64,000 nt of DNA, taken from NCBI GenBank assembly GCA_001574975.1, contig KQ965745.1, forward strand, positions 434,001-498,000. Direction: 5' to 3'. The notes beneath the pieces are model-generated. The model made no database searches, was not told where the DNA came from, and saw only the letters and a list, made by a program, of their open reading frames with translations. Position numbers and translations under genes: made by a program. This stretch comes from Gonapodya prolifera JEL478 (taxonomy: Eukaryota; Monoblepharomycota; Monoblepharidomycetes; Monoblepharidales; Gonapodyaceae). Shown one piece after another: positions 22,518 through 34,700 of the stretch. The first letter of the stretch is position 1; each line of letters starts with the position of its first letter.

Positions 22518-24103
22518 GGATGTGAGATGGATGAGGGGAGACGTGGGAATGTGGGAGGGACGCGATCGCGGGAGGGGTGTGTGCCTGAGGCCGCAGAGTC
22601 CCCTTGCTCCGGTCCGCAGTGTATTTTCGTGGGCTGAAGGGGGTAGACTGAGCTCGGCCAGTCAGTCCGTCCGCTGAAAAGCGTCGCCATATATCCGTGG
22701 AATGCCACCTGGCTTTCATCAAGTTTCACAAAGAATAGAACATTTCGCTGAGGAAATACACAGCGTTCTCTAGCTCAAATTAACTGAACAAGAAAAACAA
22801 GAGAGGGAGTCGGAATCTTCTTCAGAAACCATATCCACGGATTCAATGACACATCCTCAATCCTGGGCCACATTTCCTCCAGGTGCCAGTGGTGTGTTGT
22901 CCCGCCCAACCTCCTCCAGCGACGTGCTGGAGCTCGGCTTCACGAAACCAGAAAATAGACCGACGCCTTGATCCTGCTTACAGCGTGCATCAGTGGAGGC
23001 TTCCAAGCTCATCCATCACCCAAATTTTCCATTACATTTCCACTGCCCTAACCCCTCCACCTCCACACCGCCACCATGCCTAATGGATAAGACAAGTTCC
23101 GGCTGTTCATACAACTCACAACCCACAACGCCCACGACATACCCCGCGCCAAAGACTATACAATTGCATTACAACTAGTTGTAAGAAGCAGGCCTTACTG
23201 CAGGTGTTTTCTTTGCAATGGCCGATGTTTCGAAAGATTTTATCGGAAAGACCTTCAAGAAATGGAGGGGAAAACCGCTGGAATGTGGTATGAAGTACGA
23301 CAAAGAATAATTCAACCCGAACTGTATTTTTGCTGGTGAATACATCTAATCAATGACATTATTAATGAATATAATGTCAAATTTCGCTCCGTTGACGTGT
23401 TTAACGATGAATGATGGCCCAGTGGTATGGTTCGGCGTTGAGTTGGAGTACACCCACCCAGGCATGTTAGTCTCATGAAAACTTGTTGGATTATTTTTGG
23501 CGCACCAGGGTCCATTACTACATCGAGACCTTCTTTCTTGCCTATTTCTCCCTGTTTTATGGTGGCATTAGCTGCCCTGCTGGTGGATAAGTTCTATCAC
23601 CGAGAGCCCTAACATGGTAATGAAAAACGGGGGCCGGCGTCGTGTCGCGTCGCGTCAGGTACAGTACAGAACACAAATGCACCACGCGCCGCGATTCGTG
23701 CGATGTGCCGTGTGCAAAACAAGATATGTGTGTGGGCCCGTGTGGGTGGGTGTCTACCACAGCTGTGCGAAATAGGTGCGTTTGGAAGTTTCCGCTCGCG
23801 ATATGGTGGCGGAGTGCGCACGAGGACCTGGGAGTACGGTACTTTTGCCGAGAGAAGAGAGAGGAGAGATGTCTGTCCGGCCGTTGCGCTGCGGGGAGTT
23901 TTGTCTGCGTTTATTGTACTTCGAAATACTCCTGATTTTCATCAAGTTCCACAAAAGATAAGCGATAAAAGAGGAGATTTCTAGCTACATATAACTTAAC
24001 CATTATTACAATAGAGCGTGGATCGCGCGTCGCAGCAGCGTCCCTGCTCGCACGCCGCGGATAGCATTAAAAGTATGAATAAATGCATCCAGCAACCTCT
24101 CCC
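22518..24103. other. Gene-free region, 1.6 kb
   Basis: No coding frame of interest appears on either strand. GC is lower than in the genes. A direct repeat of about 70 bp, one copy at each side (about 22713-22790 and 23935-24005), brackets most of it. Confidence 0.5.
22713..24005. repeat. Pair of diverged direct repeats about 1.2 kb apart
   Basis: Copy 1 (about 22713-22790) has TTTCATCAAGTTTCACAAAG, then TCTCTAGCTCAAATTAACTG. Copy 2 (about 23935-24005) has TTTTCATCAAGTTCCACAAA, then TTTCTAGCTACATATAACTT. The order and spacing are conserved. The interval holds no coding frame. Only the two end copies are claimed as repeats. Confidence 0.4.
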
Positions 24104-27100
24104 TCACGCCGACAACACACCTGCTTGACTTTCCAGTCTTTGCAGTGCGCGTTGGGCCGCAGAGTCACCTTGGTCTGCCGCACGGCGGTACCACTCCACA
24201 GCGACCCGCTCGTCCTTGTCAACACCCACCCCCTTGGCGAAGGCGTCGCCCAAATAGGATTGAGCCTTCACAAGTCCCTGCTCCGCAGCGCGTTGGTACC
24301 ACATGACCATCGCTCGAGTGTCCTTTTCGACGCCGACCCCTTTGCCGTATGCGTATCCAAGGCTGAACTGGGCTTTGGCGAGACCTTGCTCCGCGGCTTT
24401 TCTGTACCACTCCGCTGCTTTGCCGTCATTCTGCTCCATACCAGCGCCGCTTGCATAGGCAGCTCCCAACCTGTACTGGGCATCCGCATCGCCCTCCTCT
24501 GCTTCACGAAGAAGTGACTTGGCCGCTTCTTCCTCGTCAAATTTGCTATCCTCGGTCTCTGCTTCCTCGAAGTCTAATACGAATTCCTGTGCCTTTTCAT
24601 GTCCTCCCTCTGCAGCCTTGCGGTACCACGCAAGGGCAGTCTGTGAATCTTCCTCCACCCCTTGACCTGCCAGATAAGCATTGCCCAGTTTGAATTGAGC
24701 GGTTGCATCTCCCTGTATTGCAGCCTTGTAATACCACTGAGCTGCTATCTGTTTGTTTTCTTCCACACCACGACCATGTTCATAAGCCAAAGCCAAGTTG
24801 TATTGGGCTTCCATCAGACCCTGCTCTGCGGCTTTGTGGTACCACAAAATCGCCGTTCCTTCGTCCTTGGCAGCACCTACGCCATTTCTCAGCAAATATC
24901 CAAGGTTATACTGAGACATTGCATCACCCTGCTCAGCAGCCCGACCAAACCACAGGACAGCTGCCTCCTTGTCCTGCTCGATTCCCGCCCCGGTGTAGTA
25001 GGCTTTTGCCAAGCTGTATTGGGCAGCAACATGCCCTTGTTCTGCAGCTCGACTGTACCACTGAAATGCTGACGCCTCATTTATTTCCACTCCCTCGCCC
25101 TTGAAAAACGAGTTCCCCAGGTTATACTGAGCGTCGGCATCAGCCTTCTCTGCTGCCCGGAGATACCATCCGGCGGCGGTGCTCAAATTCTTCTCAGTCC
25201 CCATGCCTTCTGCATACATGATGGCAAGGTTGTACTGGGCGCTTGTGCTCCCCTGAAACGCAGCCTTCTCGTACCACTCGACAGCCTTGAAATCGTTCTT
25301 TCCAACACCCAATCCCTTTGTATAGTAGATTGCAAGGTGGTACTGGGCATTCACGTGTCCACGATCTGCAGCCCGCTGCAACCATTCAGCTGATAACTGA
25401 TAGTCCTGCTTGACGGCACTGCCAGTGTAGAACGCCACTCCCATCCTGTATTGAGCATCAACATTGCCCTGCTCTGCAGCCTGCTGCCACCATCGAACAG
25501 CCTCAGCTCCATTCTCTTCCAATCCACCAACTCCCTCGTGATAGAATCTTCCGAGCTCGAGTTGCGATTTGGGATGGTTACCAAGTTCCGCAGCTTGACG
25601 GTACCAATGTGCGGCTTTCGAGAGATCTCTGGTGAGACCTCCCAGTCCATAGCGGTAGAAAAATGCAAGTCGTTCCTGTGCATCGGGAAAGCCCATATCT
25701 GCAGCTTGCTGAAAGAGAAGCAGTGCCTTTTCCAGGTCCAAAAATCCGTCGGGACCTTTTGCCATCTTTTCGGGCTGTAAAGCTTGGGTAATTTCGTCGC
25801 GAGATAAGTTGCTGTACTGGGAGTTCTTCTCGGTAAAGTTTTGCTTGGCGTCGGGACTGCCATTTGAGTTGATACATAAAGATTCGAGGTCGAACACCAA
25901 CACGTGGTGGTTTACATACCTCTCGCCACCAAGAAGCTCCTTCAACCGACGCGCGATTTCCGCAAACGGTGGTCGAACTTTTGGGTCGGAGTGCCAGCAC
26001 TCTTTCATGAGGACCTGCAAACTCTCAGGCATCCCCGAGTCAGGTGGAAGCTCCGGCCGGAGGCCATCGTAGATTTTAACCCAACGGTCGTCCCATTGAT
26101 CTTGCAAGAGTCGCCAATAAGCTTCGCGCGGCCCAATACCAGTCCACATCTGCAATTTATTGAACGTCAAATAAAGCTTCCCTGTGAAGGGTGATGTCGG
26201 AAAGGGTCACCTGATTCAACTCACCTCGAAAATGCTGATGCCGAATGAATAGACGTCGTCCTCTTTCACTGTGTGCATCCTGTCGAAGCGATTCGGCGAC
26301 ATGTACCATGAAGTGCCGACTCGCCCGCCTTGGTACGCAGTGTCTCTGACATCAGCCAGTTGGGCATTTTGGGCGCCTCCCCTGGGTTGTAGCTCTGCCG
26401 GCGGTTCCGGAGTACTCTGTGACTTCGTTCGAGTGACGTATTCGCGTGTGCAGAGCAGAACAACTCACTCGATCCACCACCTTGGCAAATCCAAAATCTG
26501 TGAGTTTGCACTCTCCATGTCCATCAACGAGAAGCTGAGCAGGCTTCAGGTCAGCGTGGATGATTCCCATGTCGTGAAGGTATTCTACGGCGCACGCAAA
26601 GCCATGAAGCTGAAGCGATCATTGCAAAGTGAATGAAACAAAAAGGTACCAGACTGCCCAAGTCAATTGGCAACCTACCAGTTTAATTGCCTTAGCATGG
26701 CGATCCTCGAAAGATGTGCCCTGTCCGAGATAGCTCATTGCATCGCCATTTGGCATGAGCGGGGACATGAAGAACCGTCGTCCCATTATGGGCAGGACGC
26801 CATAGAGTGGGAGAATATAAGGAGATGTCATGTTGTACCAGACACGTGCCTCGCTATCGAATTGCTGAGATAACTAATGAGAAGAGAGTTCGTTTTCAAT
26901 CACCCGACCAGGCCCAATCTAACATTACTGTCATAGCTCATGGTCACGTTCAAGTCGGTCATCTTCACAGCAACGGGGATGAATCCTTCCCATACGCCTT
27001 TGTATACTCGACCGAACCCGCCCTTGGCAATCAGGCTTTCGTCCGACTCGGTGAACACGACGGAGTTTTCTTCGACCTGCCAATAGATGAGCGGCACGTC

Positions 27101-27139
27101 CACAAGATCGGTGCGCAATCTCGCCGACTGCAAGCTCAT
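24104..27139 (-). CDS. Protein kinase-like domain fused to about 15 Sel1 repeats
   Basis: The start is ATG 27139 ([11 protein letters not shown]). No in-frame ATG precedes it before a stop. The kinase-like domain is spread over exons between 26170 and 27139. It shows the glycine loop [11 protein letters not shown], the VAVKM lysine, [10 protein letters not shown] as catalytic loop, DFGFA, and [12 protein letters not shown] at the activation-segment end. Compared with active kinases, HRD is HAD, the loop Asn is Gln, and APE is SPN, so activity is doubtful. From about 25790 to 24110 one exon encodes roughly 15 tandem Sel1 repeats ([24 protein letters not shown] type), which form a protein-binding solenoid. 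Kinase-Sel1 fusions are abundant in early-diverging fungi. A scaffold or signalling role is inferred. Confidence 0.88.
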
Positions 27140-28702
27140 TTTCGAGAAAACAGGAGAGCGCTGAATGGTATTGGCACCAGCTGATGAACAGTTCCGAAGG
27201 AAGGGTTCCAACCCCGAACTAGCCGCCGTGTGCTTCGCATCGCCGATTGGCAAAATCTTGATGGGAGCTGACGGCCAATTGAAATGGTTGAAATGGTGAA
27301 AATGTCGGGTGGATCAGTGAGTGAACTGCCTCCACTTTCATTGATAGTATTGTCACTTCTCGAAACTCGCTCGAATCAAAACTCTACATGGCAAAATGGG
27401 ACCGACACATATCGTGCAAGATTGCCACCTCCTGGCCTCTTTCACGAAACCCGGAGACCCAAACGTGCGACCGGTCAACGCCGAGAAGACATGGCGCCTC
27501 GTTTCCGACAGCTGGCAGCTTAGGTATGAGCAACGACAGGTCTACGAAAGTCATGAGGTAGACGCAATGCTTTGGTGGCCTTTTGTTGTATTTCGTTTTT
27601 TGTTTGAAAACAAAGTGCACTCAATGCTAAATTCCAACGTTTGTACTATGAAAAGATGAATGGTTTGTCTGAGTTGATGTGTCACATGTCAACTGACCAA
27701 AACGAAGACAAAATTTCGCGTTCATATTTTAAAAGGGGAAGAAACAATCAACTTGTTGGTACTTTAGGAACATCATCTATTTTTACATTGTGAGCTGTCA
27801 CCATCGTTCTCCTGTTCACACCGCCCGCCCGCTGATTGGATGTGTTGTGGAATGAGGATAGGAAGTGCGTAAGGAGTGGCAGGTGGAGCGATGACGAGAC
27901 TGGATGTAACAGTTTGAATTGAATAAATTGTTTTAATTACTCTCGGAGCGGAGATCGGCTCGAAAATAAGGCTGACGTTATTGTGCCTTCCCCGCATAAC
28001 TAGACCACTGAGGCCCACACACCGTTCCGTCAAAGCTTATAACTTGGAACCATATCTGATTTGAATTTCGAACCCACCAGTCCGCCTTCCCCCAACTGGA
28101 AAACGCACAGCCCACCACCACCTTCGCCAACGCGGGCTGTCTACTACAGTGTCTCGCGGCCTAGTCCTATCGAGTCATGGTCAAGGTTGAAATAGGCCAA
28201 AGCCACAAAGACGCCCCTTGTGCATGAGGGTCCAGATTGGTTTTGTCTGCGAAATCGTCGAAGCCCCCCCCCCCCAAAAAAACCCGAAGTTATCGTTCTT
28301 TGTTCGACGCTGCCATGGGGTCCCTCTTAGCTCTCCCCATGAGTCCGTCGCGTCACAACCATGACCGAGGATCGTTCGAGCAGGTGAAATGAAAAAAATT
28401 TTGCGTTACATAAGTTAGACTAAATAATTCAATACGTTATGGTAGGCATCCAGCCTCAGTCGATTGGCGGTGGGACGATCTGGTTGGGTGTTGTCACCAG
28501 AAGAAAAGAAGCAGCACGTCAAACTGTCCAAAAAGGATGGGAAAGGTCGTCGTTATTGTAAACTAAGACGCACTGGGGGCTTTGACCTTGTAGAAGAGTT
28601 GGGACGAAGGACTTGGTGCGTGCACCAAAATGACCACAGTGTTCGACCGCAGCACGTCCACGCTTCACCTCCGATTGCACACGCGCGGACCGAGTTAACG
28701 GG
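27140..28702. other. Divergent intergenic region, 1.6 kb
   Basis: This region separates the Sel1-kinase start from the THO2 start. It holds no supported gene. A C10-A6 tract lies at 28267-28283. Small frames present here lack motifs. Confidence 0.5.
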
Positions 28703-31700
28703 ATGGCCGCGCAGGGAGGCAGTGTGGCAGCGCAGGGTGTGACGCTTGAGCACGTTGTTTCGTGGGACGCACTCGGCGGGGGACGGGACGCGCTGTGAGT
28801 GACTCAAGACAGTCTCACCGCACTCACACACACCGTTGACACCGCTGACACGCCGCACACACGCCGCACACTGCCGCACGCACCGCACCAGCGCCGCATA
28901 CGCAGAGTCCGTGTTCGCCCAGTCGCACGCACTTCCTCCCACGCCCCACTCGCCCTCCTTCGCGCCCCAACTGCCGCTGCGCATCCGCACGCTCATACTC
29001 GACCTGCTCTTTGCCGCGCTCAGACCCGCACCCGCCGCGTCCACGTCCACACCTCAACCCGCGCTCCTCCCGCCATCCGAACTCGCGGCCTTCCTCGCAC
29101 GCGTGCACGCCCTTGCGCGCACAGCACCCGCACGCGGTAACCCGGCGTCGCTCGCGGACGAGTCCGAGGTCTACAGTGCAGCAGAGGCCGATCCGTTTCT
29201 GGTCGCGGTGGCCGATGCGCTCTGGACGGCGGATAATGTGTATGGACCAACGGCGGCGGATCAGTGGCCTGCCAGCGACGAGTCCAAGGCGAGACTCGTG
29301 GAGGTTGTCGTTGCCCTCATGGTGCGTGTGGTCCGACCGGAGGGAGGACTCCGAGGCCTAGGGGCGATGGCGCCGACCGAGGACCGAGCGCAGCGAGGGT
29401 GTCCGCCGGAGGCGAATGACCCTGCGCGGAGCGCGAATGACACACGCGGAGCGTATTCCTCCACCGGATGGCGAGTGATCTTGCGCGGAGCGTGAATGAC
29501 CCTGCGCGGACAAAGTCACGCGGAGCGTATTCCTCCGCCGGAGGGCGAGTGACACTGCGCGGAGCGCGAATGTAACAGCGAGTGTAGTGGAGCGAGAAAA
29601 GGCCGAGTGGACTGGAGTGAATCGCAGCGCTGACCGATCATGTCATGGGCCCGTGGGTGGGGCAAAGGACCGACGTGGGATTGCAGTTCACTCTCATACA
29701 CCGGATTTCTTTCAGGGCGGAGTTGGTATACAGTATAATGGTGGTCGGCGTTGAGATCCGTGCCGGGGAGGGGAGTGGGGATGGATGGGGGAATAAGTGG
29801 GATTGCTATACAGTTCGACCTCATTGGGATTTCTTCAGACAGAGTGAGGATAATCTGCGGGATAGTGGTGCGAACGGCGGGATAGTGGTGCGGACGGCGG
29901 GACTGTCGGGACTCCTGTTCTCCCTCGGCTCCTCTCCACTCTCTTCTGATTTATCGTTCTCACTCCTCCCCTCCTCCCCCCACGACTCCCATTCTCAAAC
30001 TCCCTCCTCCCCAAAACACCAACCCACCATCCACCACCACCAGCCCGCCCTCCCCTCGCTCCCGCCCCTCCTCCTCCTCCGCCTCGACCCCGACCTCCTC
30101 TTCACCTCCCGCCTCATCCCGACCCCCGTGGTGCACTTCTCCCGCAAAGCCGTGCGCATCCACACCTCGGCCTCCCTCCGCCAACAGCGGCACAACGTCC
30201 TCCGCGAAGACACCGAAGGGTGGTCGCGGTGCGTCGCCGAACTTGCCGCGGCGCCCGTATCGCGGGCGGAGGTCCTCGACGCGTTGCGGCCCGAGGAGGC
30301 CAAGGATATGAGCGCGGAGGATAAGGCACGCCTCGCGGACGCGATTGTGGCGAGGAGGGCGGCCAGGGTGCATAAAGTCGTGAACGCGCTCGTGGGGTAT
30401 TTTGACTTGGACCCTACCCGCGTGCTGGACGTGATTGTGGACGCCATGGTGGGCGGGGTGCGTGAGCACGCGGCGTTTTGGGTCCAGGTTGTGGCGGCGG
30501 CGGATTGGGCGCGCAGGGGGGACGGGGCGGGGGCCGTTGCCGGTGCCGGTGCGGGACCGAGGCACGGAAGCAGTAGGGCCAACGGGACCGCCAAAACGAC
30601 CACGACTGCCACGACCGACGCAGAAGACACGCCCATGGGGACACCCGACGAATTGGAGGAGGACAACGACACGGGCATGTCCCTGTCCCCGATCTCGGAC
30701 GACAGCGCCCCACTCCCGCCGCCCGTCGCGCCCATTCCGCTGCTGGCGCAGGTGCTTGGGTTCAAGTACAAATGGCACCAGCATGTGTACGCTACCGCGA
30801 GGGAGGCCAAGGAGAGGACTGAGAGAGAGAAAGCCGAGGGCGGCAAGGCGGGCGCGGGAACGACGCCCTCGACGACGACGAGTACCGCTCCCAATACTGC
30901 CACACCGGCGTCAGCCACACCCGCAACACCCGCCGCTGCCGCTGCCGCTGCCACTGCCACCGCCGTCGGCGCGCCGTTCGTCTCCGTGTACCCCACGGCC
31001 TGGTCCACCGACGTCCTCGCCCCGCTCGAGCTGCACCTCTGCGCGGCGCTACTTGCCCGCGCGAGGTTGCTCGATCTTGGGTCTCTGTGGCCCCACTTGG
31101 ACGGTGGAGCTCCGCCCGTGGAGAGGGAGACGAGCGAGGAGAGGGTCAAGAGGGAGAAGGAGGCGTTGGAGAAGGAAGTCAAGGATGTGGACGAACGGTA
31201 TAAGGAGTGGGAGGCGTGGGTGAAGGAGGAGGATGGACGGTGGAGTGGGGTTGAGAGTGGGGGAGGGAATGCGTTGACGGTGGGTTCGAGGGGTGCAGTG
31301 GGGTTCTGGTTCAGGGTGGAGGAGGCGTAGCTTACGTTTCTCTTGCAACGATATTAGAACGCGGACGCCCTCACAGACGAGGCCGACCAGCGCTCGTACC
31401 ACCGCGCACCCGCCTCGTCGTCCTCCTCCACCGCCACCATCGCACTGCCGCCCCCCTCTCGCCGTCTCCGCCCGCCCTCGCAGCGTTCTGGGCTCATCGC
31501 CGCCTTACTCAGCGTAGGCTGCGTTGTCCCCGCATTGCGCCTCATGGACCGCACCCACAAGGGCGACGGCGTCGTCAAAATGGCCCGCACGCATCCGGAC
31601 ATCCTGCCCCTCCTGTGCCGCGCCATCAAGGCGTGCATTTCGCCCCTGTACGAGCCCGTCAAAGGGTTCACGATCCCCCTGCCTGCGCAGTACGCCGAGC

Positions 31701-34700
31701 AGCAGTGCGTCGCCACGGCGAGCTGGAGGGCCGCAGAGGAGCCCCGCCCCGTGCGTCGGGGCGGGCGGTATATGCGGGACTATGTGTTCGCGACCTGGTT
31801 TGACGCGGCGTGGAGTGACGCCGTGGGGAGGTGGAATGCGGGCGATGAGGCGTTGTGGGGGTCCAAGAGTACGGGAGTGGGGCTTGTCGAGCTGTGTGGT
31901 TATTTGGGGCCAGAGGGGTTGGCGAGGGATATGGCGTGCTGGACAAGGGTCGTGAGGGTTGCGAGGGGGGAAGTGGATAAGGTGCGTTGGCATGTTGTTG
32001 CGGTTGGATGTTGGGAACTCGAGCTGATTGGGTGCGGTTGGAAACACTGATAGATATACCCTCCCGCCCCCCGCGACGAAGACGGCGGCAGATTCTCCTC
32101 GTCGCGTCAACGGGACGACGTTGCGCGTGTACCACCCAGCACCCCCGGAGCCTTCGCGTCGCTCCGGGCCTGGTTGCACCTGACGACCACGGTGCTCCTC
32201 CCTGCTTTGTCAATGACACGGGGAAATGCGGCGGCGGCAAGCGAGGCGTGGAAGCTGCTGGGGATCCTGCCGGTGAAGGCCCGGATGGGGCTGTATGAGG
32301 ATTGGAAAAAGGGACGGTGGGGCGGGTTGGAGGGGGAGTTAATGAGGAAGAGGGCCGAGAAGGAAGTGAGGGGCTTTTTGAGGTGGGTCGTGGAGATGTG
32401 ATGGTGGTGGTGGCTCGGGTTCTAAAAAAGTGTGTGGTGTGTACTTGTGGCAGACGTCTCTCCGCAGAGACTGTCAAGGTGCACGGCCGACGTTTGGGAA
32501 AAGTGACCCACTGCAACCCCATCGGATGCGCGCCCATCATCATCTACCACGTGACTGGATACGAGAACATCATCTCCCCACTCGTCGAGTCCGCGCGATA
32601 TATTGGCGACCTGACCTTTGACGCCCTTGGTTATGCCATGCTGGAGATCCTTACGGACCCCTCACGCGTGCGCACATCGGACGGGTCCCACGCGTCACCC
32701 TGGTTGCAGAATGTGGCGGCGTTTGCAGGGGCTCTTGGCAAGAAGTTCACGTCGCCTGGGATGGATATTGAGGCTCTTTTGCGGCACATCTTCTCCCAGG
32801 TTGCGGAGGAGGGGGACCCGTGGGATTTGGTTGTGCTGCGCGAACTGGTGGATAAGATGGCAGGCGTGCAGCCGCCCCTTCCCGAACTGACGGCGGACCA
32901 GCTGGAGTCCATGGCGGGGTCGGATGCGCTCCGCAGGGATGTGTTTGGGTACGCGCCAGGTGTGCGGCGCAGCGGAGATAAGCTCAAAAAGTCACTCGTG
33001 GAGCACAATTTGGTCGTGGCCATGGCAGTGGCGGTGTCCCAGTTGAGGGCCAAGGTGGTGTTTCGCAGGGAGAGTGTAGACGAGGAGTTGAAGCCCTTGG
33101 CTGGTGTTTATGACCAGGTAGGTTGAATATCGCTCGGGGTGATGTGCATAAGCATTGTTTTGACTCTCCCATATCGTCGTTCTTACTTTCAGATTCAAGC
33201 GACTCTTCTTCAGTACGTTGAGTTCCTCAACTCAGACTTTAACCCCAAGAAATACCACGAGCTTATTGTACCTGACGTGCAAACACTTTGCAAGAAATTT
33301 GGTTTGGAGTTGGAAATCGCGTTCTTGTTGAAGAGACCGCAATTGCTCCATTCGATCAATGTGAGTCTGAAATCGTGAAGAGTTTGTGTGGTTCGTGGTT
33401 CTCATTGGTACGCCGTGCGTACTGGTTGCGTAGGAGTGGAACGCGAAGTATGGACTTGTGCTCGCTGAGAAGTCTGCGGATGCAGCGACAAAAACCGATG
33501 ACAGCACCTCTAAACCTACCGAATTGACCGACTTGACGGACGACAAGGAGTTCGATCCACCCACTCCAGATCCAGAGGAGGCACCGGAGGGCCCATGGAT
33601 AGAGCTTCCATCGGTCCACAATCAACGACGTGATCCTTGGCACCCAGCTCTCCGAGATACCATTGTCCAAGTGGCGGGGCTTGTCCCGCAGCACGTCTGG
33701 ACAAAAATCAGTCCCCACTTTTTTGTTACATTCTGGCAGCTGTCCATGTACGACCTTAAGACCCCGGCACGACTGTATGATACTGTGCGGGAAAAGGAAG
33801 TGCGGCGTAGGGACCAAACTCTGGCGGCACTCAACGCGGGAAGAATGGACTCACAAACAACCAGGAACAAGCGTAAAGAATACGAAAGGGCGCTTCACTT
33901 GGCCAACACAATGATGGCGGATAAGCGGGAGCAGGAAATCAATCGAAGGAACGTCCTGCGGAGGTTGCGGAGGGAGAAAGACGACTGGTTCTCCAACTGT
34001 AAGTAAAGCACTGTTGGCGCTTTGCTAATATTGGGCTCCTCTAACCATTATATGCTTTAGTCGCATCAAGGGACGATTCGGTCGCAGCCGTTTCGATGAT
34101 GATTGAGCAATGCTTTTTCCCTCGCGCAATGCTTTCCCATGCGGACGCAGCGTTCACCGCAAAGTTTGTCATGATGCTACATGAGCTGGACACTCCGTAC
34201 TTCAGCCTTATAACCTTCTTGAACGAGGTGGGTCCCGTACTTCTTTGTTCACTTTACGTGCCTTTGACCTTGACATTCTGCCCAGATGGTCACAAGACTT
34301 CAACTGGTGCTTTCCGGGGCAACTGAAAATGAGTCCCGACATTTGGGTGCGTTCATGTTCACTGTTCTGGAACAGTACCACAAAATGTTCAGAAGCGAGA
34401 AGGATTTCCTTGCTGTGCGTTACCCCCGTCGTTTTCTCACGAGTTTCTCGTGTTTGAGTCGTTATTTTAATGGTTTGCTTTCTTTTATTTTCTGCGCTGA
34501 CTGCTGTAGATGGCGTCAGGTCGACGGGGGTTGGTGCCCACGTTCCCGGCCACTCCCGATAAACCCCATGTGACCTGGGAACTCTTCCGAAAGTTCCTCA
34601 TTGTTACTCACGAACGGGCCTGTAAGGTGTGTTATCCCTCTCCACAAGCACCTCTAAAAGAGCAGAAAGCTTATTGTTGTGCTACCAGATATTGATATGG

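Noticed and set aside
29960-31182. Minus-strand frames of 274 and 395 codons opposite THO2
   Set aside because: The sense frame carries THO2 signatures and exact splicing; these antisense frames are composition artefacts.
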